Assembly: GCA_001940725.1 (NCBI GenBank)
Contig: MDVR01000045.1
Coordinates: forward strand, 1 to 54,355
Direction: 5' to 3'
Source of the DNA: Candidatus Heimdallarchaeota archaeon LC_2
GTDB lineage: Archaea; Asgardarchaeota; Heimdallarchaeia; Heimdallarchaeales; Kariarchaeaceae
Length of the DNA: 54,355 nucleotides
Part shown: positions 1 to 8,748 of the stretch, one piece after another
Numbering within the stretch: position 1 is the stretch's first letter
How the letters are laid out: every line of letters starts with the position of its first letter
Notes under the pieces: generated by a model
Told to the model about the DNA's origin: nothing
The model's input: only the letters and a program-made list of their open reading frames with translations
Database searches by the model: none
Translations under genes and position numbers: made by a program

Positions 1-458
1 TCAGCAAAACATTTGGTATTCCTGGATGGAGATTAGGATATTATTATGGTCCCGAAGATTTTGTGAATGAGTCTATGAAGGTCCAAGATACAACCACAAT
101 TTGTGCGCCTGCCCCTACTCAATATTTAGGAATAGATCTTCTGAGAAACCGTCATTCTATTATTCCAATTCACAAAGAATTGATGAAGACGAATCACAAA
201 TTGGCAAAAGACTTGCTAGAAGAGATAAATTGGTTAGAAACAGAGGGTGGAAATGGAGCGTATTATTTATTTCCTCAACAAACTACTGGAAAAAATTCAG
301 AGAAATTGGCTCACGAGTTAATAGTTGATCACAAAGTTGCGCTTGTTCCTGGATCAGCATTTGGAAGTAATTTTTATGATTATTTCAGAATATCATTCGC
401 TAATGTTAAAGAAGAAGAATTGAAAGAAGCATTTTCTAGATTGAAAAAAGTAAACTAG
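1..458 (+). CDS. PLP-dependent aminotransferase, C-terminal part
   Basis: The gene enters from the left edge; frame 3 is open from base 3 (SKTFGIPGWRLGYYYG) to a TAG stop. The SKxFxxPGWRxG motif at the edge holds the lysine that forms the Schiff base with pyridoxal phosphate in fold-type I, class I/II aminotransferases, so only the part after the active-site lysine (small domain) is present. Later landmarks are ALVPGSAFG and the arginine in YFRISFAN, which in this family binds the substrate carboxylate. About 150 residues remain of a usual 390-410. An alanine/aspartate aminotransferase-like enzyme is most likely; the amino acid substrate cannot be read from this part. Confidence 0.9.
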   Translation, partial: SKTFGIPGWRLGYYYGPEDFVNESMKVQDTTTICAPAPTQYLGIDLLRNRHSIIPIHKELMKTNHKLAKDLLEEINWLETEGGNGAYYLFPQQTTGKNSEKLAHELIVDHKVALVPGSAFGSNFYDYFRISFANVKEEELKEAFSRLKKVN

Positions 459-511
459 TAAAGAATCTATTCACAGATTTCTCTTAAATATATTTGATTA
501 TTGTTTTTTGT

Positions 512-1345
512 TCAGTCAATATTCTTAGCTGGTTGTTCATCAGATTTAGGTAATTCTTTTTTTGCTGGAGGAATAATTTGTGGCTGAGTAGATCCCAAAA
601 GATTAGTTATAGTTCCGGTTAAGTCCGCTGGAAAGGGTAGTATCACTGTACTCGAGTTTTCTGTGGAGATCTCTTGAATTGTTTGTAGCAGCCTCAAGGT
701 TATTCCTCCTGGCGTACGAGACATTAGTTCTGCAGCTTGTGCTAATTTTGATGCAGCTTGTAATTCTCCCTCTGCAAGGATAACTCGGGATCTACGCTCT
801 CTTTCAGACTCTGCCTGTTTAGCGAACGCTCTTTTCATATTTTCAGGCAATTCTAGGTCTTTTAACTCTACTTTTGACACATCGACTCCCCAAGCATCTG
901 AAGCCTCATCTAATAGGCCTAGAAGCTTTTTATTGATGTTATCTCGATGCGCCAAAAGGGTGTCCATTTCTACTTCACCGATCACAGAACGTAAAGTTGT
1001 CTGAGAAATTTGACTAACCGCATATTGAAAGTTCTGAACCTTGATTACAGCCTTAGCAGGGTCACTAACACTATAAAAAACCGCCGCATTTACAATTACA
1101 GGAATATTATCTTTTGTAATTGCTTCCTGTCGTGGAACATCAATTACTTTAGTTCGCAAATCAACTAATACGGATTTATCAAAATATGGTATAATCCAAA
1201 ACATTCCTGGACCTTTGATTCCCTCGAATCTTCCTAAACGGAAAATCACTACTCTTTCATATTCTTTTACCATTCGAAGTCCAGAAAATAGAATCAAAAG
1301 AAGAATGATTGCACTACCAATAATTATGGGTATATAATCTACCAT
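512..1345 (-). CDS. SPFH/stomatin-like membrane protein (slipin/prohibitin type)
   Basis: 277 residues. One N-terminal membrane helix (about 5-25) is followed by the stomatin signature region VKEYERVVIFRLGRF, the SPFH domain (about 28-190) and an Ala/Glu/Arg-rich coiled coil (AEGELQAASKLAQAAELM, about 190-210). The conserved GPGMFWIIPYFD and ETTLRS-like (QTTLRSVIGEVEMD) segments fit the slipin group. Members oligomerise at membranes and organise microdomains or chaperone proteases. The usual partner, an NfeD-type protein, is not adjacent; a divergently transcribed PspC-domain gene lies 140 bp away, also an envelope-stress type. The start is the only Met that keeps the whole membrane helix. 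Confidence 0.92.
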   Translation of the reverse strand: MVDYIPIIIGSAIILLLILFSGLRMVKEYERVVIFRLGRFEGIKGPGMFWIIPYFDKSVLVDLRTKVIDVPRQEAITKDNIPVIVNAAVFYSVSDPAKAVIKVQNFQYAVSQISQTTLRSVIGEVEMDTLLAHRDNINKKLLGLLDEASDAWGVDVSKVELKDLELPENMKRAFAKQAESERERRSRVILAEGELQAASKLAQAAELMSRTPGGITLRLLQTIQEISTENSSTVILPFPADLTGTITNLLGSTQPQIIPPAKKELPKSDEQPAKNID

Positions 1346-1485
1346 TGTAATTGATTATATACAGTAGTTAGTAAATAAATTATTCCTCTATACACATCTG
1401 AAATTAGTAAAAATTAAGAGTTATTGAGTTTAACTCATTATATTGAAAGGATTATTCTTTTATTTACATAAATCATATTCAATTT

Positions 1486-1824
1486 ATGAATTGTGGTAAT
1501 TGTGGAAATGCAAATGAACAAGGTTCTGAATTTTGTTCAAGCTGTGGAACTAAACTAAACTTAGCAAATGATTCGCTTCCAAATTCTCAAACATCCACGT
1601 CACCTCCCCCATATGCATCTCGTGGTAAATTATATAGAAGTCGAGACGATAGGTGGGTTGGAGGAGTCTCTGGTGGTATTGGAGAACATTATGATATAGA
1701 TCCAAATATGATCAGAATAATTTGGCTTATCTTGATATTTGCTGGTGGAACTGGTGTTTTAGCATACATTATTGCATGGTTTATTATCCCAGAAAATCCA
1801 ATTGTCAAGCCTCGTAGTTATTAA
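1486..1824 (+). CDS. Zinc-ribbon plus PspC-domain membrane protein
   Basis: 112 residues. Residues 3-20 form a zinc ribbon (CGNCGNANEQGSEFCSSCG, two CxxC knuckles). A Ser/Pro-rich linker leads to a PspC domain (about 50-105): LYRSRDDRWVGGVSGGIGEH, then DPNMIRIIW and a hydrophobic helix ending IIAWFIIPENP. PspC-domain proteins sense or counter membrane stress in bacteria; zinc-ribbon fusions are common in archaea. It is divergent from the SPFH gene, and the 140-bp gap probably holds both promoters. The molecular role here is inferred from the family only. Confidence 0.88.
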   Translation: MNCGNCGNANEQGSEFCSSCGTKLNLANDSLPNSQTSTSPPPYASRGKLYRSRDDRWVGGVSGGIGEHYDIDPNMIRIIWLILIFAGGTGVLAYIIAWFIIPENPIVKPRSY

Positions 1825-1848
1825 TTCTAATAATTAATATAATTAAAT

Positions 1849-2478
1849 TTATGGATCAATTGAAATAACCAATAATTCATCCCCTTCTGGATGCTGTACT
1901 AATTCATAACCACCAAGATCCCCTGTAAAAACAATGTTACAATTTGAACTTAACAAAACAGATCCAGTTTCTCCTAGCAGCGTGTTTCTACTCAATCCTA
2001 TTGTTTCTCCAGCCCAATCAGACCAAATAGCAAAAAAATCTGCCAACGTTGGTATACGTCCATAATTCGAAGGTAACTCTAAATGGACTTTGCCACTAGA
2101 ATCATGAGTATGTATTGGTTTCATTCTAGAACCATATACACCAATATCTGCCGCAAGCCCTTTTGATTCATCGAAAATTAGAAAACTAATAAAAAAATGA
2201 TAATGAAGCCCTATATCATTGTGACCATCTAACCATACATCCTTGAGATATGTAAAATCTTTAGCCTCTCCGTTATTGGGGATAATACTTTGATCATTAT
2301 TATCATTTGGATTAATAGAACCTAATTCACCGGAAAATACACCTCCGAATGCTAAAGCAACAATTATGATAACTCCTACAATAATTGCCTTAACCTGAGT
2401 CGACCCATTGTTTTTGTTTAATTCCTTAATTAATTGCTTTTTAGACGCAACATTTTCAGGTTTAAGATGATCATACAT
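1849..2478 (-). CDS. Membrane-anchored extracytoplasmic protein with HTHDxSG motif
   Basis: 209 residues from the ATG. A short charged N-terminus, one membrane helix (about 30-50) and an acidic Asn-rich linker precede a globular domain outside the cell. The domain has GLHYHFFISFLIFDE, MKPIHTHDSSGKVHLE and LADFFAIWSDWAG. A similar histidine-rich arrangement occurs in membrane-tethered domains of Nitrososphaeria and some bacteria, sometimes beside thioredoxin-fold partners, as I recall it. The function is not established; metal or small-ligand binding is a guess from the histidines. The reading frame stays open and coding-like for 34 more codons upstream to an ATT at 2580, so the true N-terminus is probably longer (see findings). 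Confidence 0.7.
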   Translation of the reverse strand: MYDHLKPENVASKKQLIKELNKNNGSTQVKAIIVGVIIIVALAFGGVFSGELGSINPNDNNDQSIIPNNGEAKDFTYLKDVWLDGHNDIGLHYHFFISFLIFDESKGLAADIGVYGSRMKPIHTHDSSGKVHLELPSNYGRIPTLADFFAIWSDWAGETIGLSRNTLLGETGSVLLSSNCNIVFTGDLGGYELVQHPEGDELLVISIDP

Positions 2479-2997
2479 GTTTTTATCGTATTCGGGGACA
2501 TCTTGATGAGCTGATGTTTCTGGTTGTAATTTATTTTTCTTCTTAATTCTTCGGCTAATCTTTGTTAACTGACCTTCAATATAATAATAAATAAGGTTTT
2601 TGAATTAATTTCTTGTCAATTCATCTTACTCATTCAATTTTCTAAATATATAATATTGCAGCAATTGCTGGGTTATCCCAATTCAGTTGATATTAATATA
2701 CTATCACTGAAAAACATCACTAGAATTTCTATATTACCTTTCTAGCCAAATCAATACAATTTCAAATAGTAATACCGCTGATTATTTGAAACATATTTCG
2801 TTTTTTCATCTAAAATCAGCTGAAAAGGCTTATTATATAATCTACAACAATATTTATTACATTTTCGCGTAGTTTTTCAAAATACTAGATTTCTAGAGAA
2901 TCATGGTCATTCTTTATAAATGACATGTTTCAATATTTGGTGAAGCTAGGTTTTTTGCAACATCGCAAGGTAACCTTTAACATCTAATTCAAAATTA
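2479..2997. other. Intergenic region with probable N-terminal extension and an inverted repeat
   Basis: 519 bp without an independent gene. Bases 2479-2580 read on the minus strand as a basic, coding-like extension of the neighbouring gene (ISRRIKKKNK). A TATA-like TTATATATT on the minus strand lies near 2647-2655. A perfect 9-bp inverted repeat, TTTCAAATA at 2760-2768 and TATTTGAAA at 2783-2791, has a 14-nt spacer and sits between the two divergent genes; it could be an operator or a hairpin. The rest is AT-rich with nothing recognisable. Confidence 0.5.
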
Positions 2998-3660
2998 ATG
3001 AAATGGGACATGAACAAGTTTAATACAACGTATAATGAGGGTTCAATCGAGGTTATTGTTGGAACGATGTTCTCAGGAAAGAGTCGTGAATTATTGTACC
3101 GGGGAACTCGCGCAGAAAGATATGGTCAGATTCCGGTATATTATTTCAAACCATCCATTGACACTCGAGATGGGGAATATATCAATTCAAGGGATGGAAT
3201 AACCAAGAAAGCATCGCTATTCAAACAAAGCCGAGAGCTCCTTGAAAAACTGAATGATAAACCAGGATTGGTTTTGATTGATGAAGCACAATTCGCTGAT
3301 AAAAATATTGTATATGTGAGTCAATTACTTAAGCGGAAGGGGTACAACATAGTAATTTCAGGCCTACCAAATGATTACCGAGGTCAGCCATTTGGAGTAA
3401 TGCCTGAATTAATGGCTCTCTCAGACGCTCCAATTAAAAATATATTTTCTGTTTGCAATATAGATGGATGTCACAATGATGGAGTATTACCACAAAGGTT
3501 GCGAAATGGGGAGCCAGATAGTGCATTAAGTCCAACAATAATAATTGAAGGTAGTGATAATAAGGATAAAATTGAATATGAACCAAGATGTGAATTACAT
3601 CATAAAGTACCAGAAATTGACAAATATTTGGAAAAACAAATGGAACCCAAGGATTGTTAA
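2998..3660 (+). CDS. tdk: Thymidine kinase (type II)
   Basis: 220 residues. Phosphorylates thymidine to dTMP with ATP in the salvage pathway. Visible motifs are Walker A GTMFSGKSRELL (about 22-33), the base-pair DEAQF (about 96-100), a lasso-type segment ISGLPNDYRGQPFG, and zinc-binding cysteines (CNIDGC near 153-158 and a later Cys in YEPRCELHH). The usual paired CxxC spacing is altered (C-x4-C), typical of divergent members. The C-terminal tail is longer than in bacterial Tdk (about 190 residues). The ATG at 3013 (MNKFN) is an alternative start five codons in. It stands alone on its strand. Confidence 0.93.
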   Translation: MKWDMNKFNTTYNEGSIEVIVGTMFSGKSRELLYRGTRAERYGQIPVYYFKPSIDTRDGEYINSRDGITKKASLFKQSRELLEKLNDKPGLVLIDEAQFADKNIVYVSQLLKRKGYNIVISGLPNDYRGQPFGVMPELMALSDAPIKNIFSVCNIDGCHNDGVLPQRLRNGEPDSALSPTIIIEGSDNKDKIEYEPRCELHHKVPEIDKYLEKQMEPKDC

Positions 3661-3754
3661 GGTTAATAATTATTATCTAGAACAAGTAATAAATTATTAG
3701 AATTACTCTAAACTATATTTCTACTAATCTAATGATTTGTATAATTTTATTAAA

Positions 3755-4855
3755 CTAATTTTTTCGAGAAAATTGATAAAATTCCGGTTTTTTAAGCTCA
3801 GGTAAGGTGAATTTGGGTAAAAGCATTGTTCTAATGGTTGAAAGTTCGGGAAACACTCTATACTTGGTGGTCTCATCTAGATAATCAACCCCCGCACTTC
3901 CTCCGGTACCTACTTTTCGTCCAATAATCCTCTCTACCATTCGTGCATGTCTAAATCTAAATATAACCATCTGCTCTTCTAATTCAACAATAGTGTCAAT
4001 TAATTTCCTTGGCCAAGAGAGTAATGGTAATTCTCGATATGATTCAATGAACAATATAGCGGTTCGAACCCTACGCATTCTAAATTTTTCAACCTCTGTC
4101 ACATCATTTGCAAAAAGGAAATCAGTTGATTGTTTTAGGCTAATATCAAATCGGTTACGTATTGCATCAATATCATCATTATTACTGAAATTGCTAATCT
4201 GGTTATCGAACATTTCTTTTACATTGTCTAGATAATTTTGAATAAATGAATTTACAATATCTTCATCATTCTCTTCATTAGGGCTGGACCCCTGAATTGG
4301 TGTTCGATACAGCCATTTATGAATTGCATCTCTGAGTGATAAACTTTCTTTTGCATTACTTATTCGATCTAAAATATCCTTCCCTGCTTCTGAATTTACT
4401 GCGGTGTCAAGTATATATTTAATTGGGTCATCGTGACCCTGTGCTTTACGCTGAGTTAATTCTAATCCAAGTAATAATTCCATTTCTCTCATTTGAAATG
4501 ATTGAAAACCACTAGCAGTCCCTAGTTTTTCTCTAAACATCAAAAAATCTTGAGGAATCAATGTTTCCATTAGATCAAAATGTTTTACTGCAGATCGCAG
4601 AATTACATTAATTCTATCTATATGATGTACAACTAACGGAATCACATCTTCTTCTACAGATTCTTGAGACATTTTTTTTGTTGCTAGCTTGATTTCTTTT
4701 AGTATCAATTTAAACCAAAGTTCAAAAACTTGATGAATAATAATGAAACTCATTTCATCTTCAGAAATGGCATCTTCATCGTTTTCTACACCACCTTGTA
4801 GTTGTAGTAGTTTTGGAATATTCAAGTAGTCCCAGTATATAACTGTCTGATCCAT
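3755..4855 (-). CDS. kynA: Tryptophan 2,3-dioxygenase
   Basis: 366 residues, close to eukaryotic TDO length and longer than most bacterial forms. Heme enzyme that opens the indole ring of L-tryptophan with O2 to N-formylkynurenine, the first step of the kynurenine route. Family landmarks: DEMSFIIIHQVFELWFKL, GFQSFQMREMELLLG, the proximal heme histidine at about residue 303 in FRFRHARMVERIIG, and the substrate loop KVGTGGSAGVDYL. No other kynurenine genes are in the window. The gene follows the metal-binding protein gene on the same strand after 49 bp, with a TATA-like stretch about 30 nt upstream of its ATG, so it probably has its own promoter. It implies oxygen use. Confidence 0.96.
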   Translation of the reverse strand: MDQTVIYWDYLNIPKLLQLQGGVENDEDAISEDEMSFIIIHQVFELWFKLILKEIKLATKKMSQESVEEDVIPLVVHHIDRINVILRSAVKHFDLMETLIPQDFLMFREKLGTASGFQSFQMREMELLLGLELTQRKAQGHDDPIKYILDTAVNSEAGKDILDRISNAKESLSLRDAIHKWLYRTPIQGSSPNEENDEDIVNSFIQNYLDNVKEMFDNQISNFSNNDDIDAIRNRFDISLKQSTDFLFANDVTEVEKFRMRRVRTAILFIESYRELPLLSWPRKLIDTIVELEEQMVIFRFRHARMVERIIGRKVGTGGSAGVDYLDETTKYRVFPELSTIRTMLLPKFTLPELKKPEFYQFSRKN

Positions 4856-4904
4856 AGATGATCCATTTCTTGGTTATTGATAAATTAAATGCTAACTGGG
4901 TAGT

Positions 4905-5915
4905 TTATCGGTCAACGTATTTTGTAGATAATTTTCTAACAAAAATCAATGTGACAAGTGTGATTCCTATGAAAAATGACTGTATATTCAAATCATCTTG
5001 TTTAGCTGGTTCGCTAGGATTTTTTAGTGAATTCAAATTATATCGAATCATTTTTGTATAAATTTCAGCTCCTTCTATGCCTGGTAAAGGAGTCAAGAAC
5101 GCAATTTTAGCCCCCGTATTGGATGCTAGTTGATCTACATCTGAACCAGCTTGAGTTTTTGATGCAATGATAAGATTAATGTTTTCTTTTTTCATCAAAT
5201 TTGTCAATTCTTGAATGTGAAGCGGACTTGGATCAACTCCTTCATGTTCTTCAATTGCACCCATTCTTTCAAAGCCGAGTAAATCTAAGAAATAAAAGAA
5301 AGCAGGGTGGTCAACAACAACTTTTGTGCCATTGTATAGCTGGGAGGCTTGTTCAATTTCGGTTAATAATGATTGAAGTTCAGATTCATACAATGCAAAA
5401 TTTGTATCCAATATTTCCGATTCCAATAAATCTAAATCTTCAAAATGGTTTTTTATGTTTTCGACCATTATGAGTGCATTTATAGGAGAGAGCCAAAAAT
5501 GAGGATTTTCGGCTTCAATAATTGGATCATATTCTAGGATTGTTTCTAAATTTATAACGTTGAAGACCTTAGGTGCAAGATTTGGATTATCCTGGATGAA
5601 ATCTGTTAACCATTGGTCGATTTGTTCATGTCCAATGGCCAATATTACATCGGCTTCTTGTAGATTAATTAAATCACTCGCAGATGGTTCAAAGAAATGT
5701 GGATCTATAGATCCAGAGATAATACTCTCCACACTTCCATGTTCTCTTAAGAGGGCGTTTGCAAAATTTCCAAGATAATTCATTGTTGTAGTAATTTTAA
5801 CATCGTGTGATGAAATTGAAGTATTTTGATTAGCTAAGGTTCCATTCGTGTTTATTAGTAGTAATGTTAAAAGTAAAATATTAAGTATTATAACTAATAA
5901 ATGCTTAAGACTCAT
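4905..5915 (-). CDS. znuA: Zinc/manganese ABC transporter substrate-binding protein
   Basis: 336 residues. Signal peptide (about 1-27) then a cluster A-I (TroA/ZnuA fold) binding protein. Likely metal ligands are the histidines in DPHFFEPS, ENPHFWLSP and DHPAFFYFLDLLGFE; EEHEGVDPSPLHIQEL and FLTPLPGIEGAEIY complete the family pattern. A C-terminal membrane helix (about 311-328) ending in KLSTKY probably tethers it to the outside of the single archaeal membrane instead of a lipid anchor. It is divergent from the regulator-permease-ATPase operon, with an 18-bp operator starting 12 bp upstream of its ATG. Zinc versus manganese cannot be decided from sequence; there is no His-rich loop. Confidence 0.9.
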   Translation of the reverse strand: MSLKHLLVIILNILLLTLLLINTNGTLANQNTSISSHDVKITTTMNYLGNFANALLREHGSVESIISGSIDPHFFEPSASDLINLQEADVILAIGHEQIDQWLTDFIQDNPNLAPKVFNVINLETILEYDPIIEAENPHFWLSPINALIMVENIKNHFEDLDLLESEILDTNFALYESELQSLLTEIEQASQLYNGTKVVVDHPAFFYFLDLLGFERMGAIEEHEGVDPSPLHIQELTNLMKKENINLIIASKTQAGSDVDQLASNTGAKIAFLTPLPGIEGAEIYTKMIRYNLNSLKNPSEPAKQDDLNIQSFFIGITLVTLIFVRKLSTKYVDR

Positions 5916-5926
5916 AAATTTCCCAC

Positions 5927-5944
5927 TTTACGAACCTTCGTAAA
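5927..5944. promoter_or_regulatory. Perfect palindromic metal-regulator operator upstream of the binding-protein gene
   Basis: TTTACGAACCTTCGTAAA is a perfect 8-2-8 palindrome. On the minus strand a TATA-like stretch (about 5944-5954, AAATATATTT) precedes it and the ATG at 5915 follows, so the site covers the expected transcription start and a bound repressor would block initiation. A near-identical site lies at 6033-6050. The DtxR-type regulator encoded next door is the obvious candidate binder; that is inference. Confidence 0.85.
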
Positions 5945-6032
5945 TATATTTAAAACTATGTTTGCCTTACATTTATTTATTGTAAAAATACTTCAATTAT
6001 TAGAAATCATCTAAAATTATAAATTACTGCAG

Positions 6033-6050
6033 TTTACGAATCAACGTAAA
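6033..6050. promoter_or_regulatory. Second palindromic operator upstream of the regulator-transporter operon
   Basis: TTTACGAATCAACGTAAA keeps the outer TTTACG/CGTAAA half-sites of the 5927 operator. A TATA-like AATTATAAATT lies just upstream (about 6016-6026), placing the site over the likely plus-strand start. The leader to the ATG at 6160 would be about 110 nt. A weaker relative (TTAC...GTAA) is visible at 5967-5984. Confidence 0.8.
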
Positions 6051-6159
6051 ATTGATTGCTTTGTTAAAGACACGTAATAAAATCATTTCGAGCTAGTTCC
6101 AAATCTTAATATTCCATTCCAATAATGTCACTAATGATACATGGTATTGATGATAAGCA

Positions 6160-6585
6160 ATGATAGAAATGAGTGATGAACAGATTACTGAGGAATTTTT
6201 AAATCTAGGTGATAAAGATAAATCTGTAATAATCTACATTTATGAAATAAACAAGAATATTAAGCCAGGTGATATTGCAAAAAGATTACAATTACCACAT
6301 TCAACCATAAATTCAGTTATTAAAAGACTTGTTAGCAAGAAATTGGTTAATTGGAAAGAATATGCTTACGTGGAATTAACTACACAGGCAAATAAAATGG
6401 CAGCACATCATTTGAAACATCATATCATAATTCATCATTATTTTGAACATGAATTAGATCTGTCAAACCAAGATGCCCATGAGGAAGGATTAAGAATCGC
6501 TGGTGTAATTTCTTGTCCTACTGTGATTAGGATGAAGGCCAAGATTCCCGATTGCGAATTGTCTCCTTGCAAGGTATACATGTGA
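6160..6585 (+). CDS. DtxR/MntR-family metal-dependent transcriptional regulator
   Basis: 141 residues, about the size of MntR-type regulators without the SH3-like third domain. An N-terminal winged helix (about 18-65; PGDIAKRLQLPHSTINSVIKRL is the recognition region) is followed by the metal-binding/dimerisation domain with many histidines and acids (MAAHHLKHHIIIHHYFEHEL, then DAHEEGLRIAGVIS). The C-terminal CELSPCKVYM adds two cysteines. It should repress metal uptake when Zn or Mn is plentiful. It heads an operon with the permease and ATPase and lies beside two palindromes it probably binds. The second Met (codon 4) is an alternative start. Confidence 0.87.
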   Translation: MIEMSDEQITEEFLNLGDKDKSVIIYIYEINKNIKPGDIAKRLQLPHSTINSVIKRLVSKKLVNWKEYAYVELTTQANKMAAHHLKHHIIIHHYFEHELDLSNQDAHEEGLRIAGVISCPTVIRMKAKIPDCELSPCKVYM

Positions 6586-6590
6586 TTAAA

Positions 6591-7565
6591 ATGACATCAG
6601 TTGACGACTTTATACAATCTTTGGAATACGAATGGATGCAGCGAGCTGTTATTTCAGCTGTCTTAATTGGGATTATATGTTCTATTATTGGGGTTTTTAT
6701 TATATTGAGAGGGATGATATTTTTGGGAGAGGCAATTGCTCACTCTGCATTTGCTGGAGCTGCTTTAGCAATATTGTTAGGTTTTACAGATCCAATATTA
6801 TTTATTCTGGTTTTTGGTATTGTAACAGCCTTGGGTGTAAATTTCATCAATGAAAAGAAATTGATGAATGATGACGTGATAATTGGAATTTCATTTACAT
6901 CATTCATGGCCTTAGCCATTCTGTTTATTGGATTAATGAAAACTTATAGTTCTAATGTTCAAAGTATTTTGTTTGGTAGAATTTTATTGATTACTCAAAG
7001 AAACTTCCAACTACTAGTAATTTTCTCTATAATAATCACAATTACAATTTTGGGATTGAAAAAGGAGTTATATTTCATTTCATTTAATGAGGAACTAGCA
7101 CGAACATCTGGGATTAACGTTTCAAGAGTAAATTATATTTTCATGATACTGATTGCTTTAGCAATTGATGTATCAATAACAGCAATTGGGGCGATTCTAG
7201 TTTTTGCCATGTTAATAACTCCTGCAGCAGCAGCATTTCAGTGGACCTATAAATTAAACAAAATGCTAGTGCTAGCAGTATTTTTTGGAGTTGTATCCTC
7301 TTTTGGTGGATTATTCCTTTCTTTCATTTATGATCTACCTTCAGGTGCTACAATTGTTCTTTTATCAACCTTCATTTTCATAGTTTCCTTTATACTTTCA
7401 CCTAAACATAGGGAATTCCAAGCTGAAGAACTAACAAGATTCCAAATTGATCCACTAGATGATCGTACTCCTCATTTTCATGCAAGTGAACATCTAACTA
7501 ATGAGGAATTCAAAGAACATATAAGAGAAAAATCAGAATCAAAACTAGTAATGGAGGAAAAATAA
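6591..7565 (+). CDS. znuB: Zinc/manganese ABC transporter permease
   Basis: ABC-3 family permease, about 324 residues from the ATG at 6591, which lies 5 bp after the regulator stop. An upstream in-frame ATG at 6552 would overlap the regulator by 34 bp and add 13 non-hydrophobic residues, so I prefer 6591. Eight to nine membrane helices are visible; family motifs include ILRGMIFLGEAIAHSAFAG and, in the penultimate helices, LLITPAAAA-like AMLITPAAAAFQW. The hydrophilic C-terminal tail (about the last 50 residues) is rich in His, Glu and Lys and probably cytoplasmic. It moves Zn or Mn inward with the ATPase encoded next. Confidence 0.92.
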   Translation: MTSVDDFIQSLEYEWMQRAVISAVLIGIICSIIGVFIILRGMIFLGEAIAHSAFAGAALAILLGFTDPILFILVFGIVTALGVNFINEKKLMNDDVIIGISFTSFMALAILFIGLMKTYSSNVQSILFGRILLITQRNFQLLVIFSIIITITILGLKKELYFISFNEELARTSGINVSRVNYIFMILIALAIDVSITAIGAILVFAMLITPAAAAFQWTYKLNKMLVLAVFFGVVSSFGGLFLSFIYDLPSGATIVLLSTFIFIVSFILSPKHREFQAEELTRFQIDPLDDRTPHFHASEHLTNEEFKEHIREKSESKLVMEEK

Positions 7566-8314
7566 TGATTGAACCTCAAGAACAACTAGAACTAATCAGT
7601 TTACGACATGTAGATGTATATTACAACGATGTACAAGCATTGTGTGATATAAACATGAAAATCTATGAGGGCGAATTTTTGGGTATTTGTGGTCCTAATG
7701 GATCGGGAAAATCTACATTGTTCAAAACAATTTTGGGTACCACTGAATTACATTCAGGTGAAATCCTATTTCATGAAGGAAAACTTGGGGATAATGGACA
7801 TAATCTTCAGCATTTAGGATATGTACCACAGATGGAAGCAGTTGATAAAAACTTTCCAGCATTGGTAAAAGACATAGTTATGATGGGTCGCTCATCAAAG
7901 TTAGGATTGTTTAAACGAGCAAAAAAAATAGATCATGATGCAGTGAATAATGCAATGATTGCTCTAAATGTTGATCATCTAAAGAACAAACCTATTGGAC
8001 AACTGAGTGGTGGTCAATTACAAAGGGTGATGGTTGCTCGAGCATTAGCACAACAACCCAAAGTGTTACTACTCGACGAACCAACATCAGCAATGGATTT
8101 GAAAATGACTGCCTCATTTATGGAGCTAATTAAAAAAATCAACATTGAGAAAAATTTAACTATTGTATTAATTCATCATGATCTTCATCTGATGAAAGAT
8201 TATGCTACAAGAATGATTTGTATGGATAAATCTATAGAGTGGGTGGGGTCTCCAAACGATTCAGCCTTGGATGATACCCTTCTTAGATTATTCTTTTACA
8301 ATACAGCTCATTAA
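7565..8314 (+). CDS. znuC: Zinc/manganese ABC transporter ATP-binding protein
   Basis: 249 residues. ABC ATPase with Walker A GPNGSGKST (about 43-51), Q-loop YVPQ, signature LSGGQLQRV (about 143-151), Walker B VLLLDEPTSAMD and switch histidine IHHDLH. Its ATG overlaps the permease stop by one base (TAATG), so translation is coupled. It energises the transporter formed with the upstream permease and the divergent binding protein. Metal choice is uncertain, as for the other components. Confidence 0.93.
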   Translation: MIEPQEQLELISLRHVDVYYNDVQALCDINMKIYEGEFLGICGPNGSGKSTLFKTILGTTELHSGEILFHEGKLGDNGHNLQHLGYVPQMEAVDKNFPALVKDIVMMGRSSKLGLFKRAKKIDHDAVNNAMIALNVDHLKNKPIGQLSGGQLQRVMVARALAQQPKVLLLDEPTSAMDLKMTASFMELIKKINIEKNLTIVLIHHDLHLMKDYATRMICMDKSIEWVGSPNDSALDDTLLRLFFYNTAH

Positions 8315-8527
8315 CTATTCAAATTTAAATGATAATTTAACTTTGGCTCTATAATGACTAATTTTATTATTATCGCCTATTTTAGCATCCAATTGAATCA
8401 CTTCTACAATTCTTAAATTTCTTAATGTTTTAGTTGCGCGATCTACTACATTTTGAACGGCTTCTTCCCAACTTGTTGGAGAAGTCCCCACGAGTTCTAC
8501 TATTTTATATGTGCTTAAATCTTCCAT
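8315..8527 (-). CDS. Dodecin-family flavin-binding protein
   Basis: 70 residues from the ATG at 8527. Dodecins form hollow dodecamers that store flavin. The sequence follows the family closely: YKIVELVGTSPTSWEEAVQN, then ATKTLRNLRIVEVIQLDAKI and a final strand YRAKVKLSFKFE. The usual flavin-stacking tryptophan (NLRW) is isoleucine here, so flavin stacking may be altered. A GTG at 8536 would add three residues; a TATA-like box at 8545-8553 makes the ATG at 8527 the likely leaderless start. It converges tail to tail with the ABC ATPase gene with no gap. Confidence 0.9.
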   Translation of the reverse strand: MEDLSTYKIVELVGTSPTSWEEAVQNVVDRATKTLRNLRIVEVIQLDAKIGDNNKISHYRAKVKLSFKFE

Positions 8528-8748
8528 TGTTAACACCTGTTATCAATATATAATAGACTTCTCTCTTAAATTCTAGCTACACTAATTGATTTATTTCTCA
8601 ATTCAATTAAATTTACATTGTTTTAATTAATTTATTATAAAATCTTGAAAATGCTAAGTGAAAAGATAAATTGAAATTTGACTCAGCTGTATTTACATAC
8701 ACCTTAATATGTGAATAGTTCTTTTTTTATAAAGGTGTTTAATAACAA

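Noticed and set aside
4060..4080. GGTTCGAACCC resembling a tRNA T-arm
   Set aside because: It lies inside the tryptophan 2,3-dioxygenase gene and has no accompanying arms.
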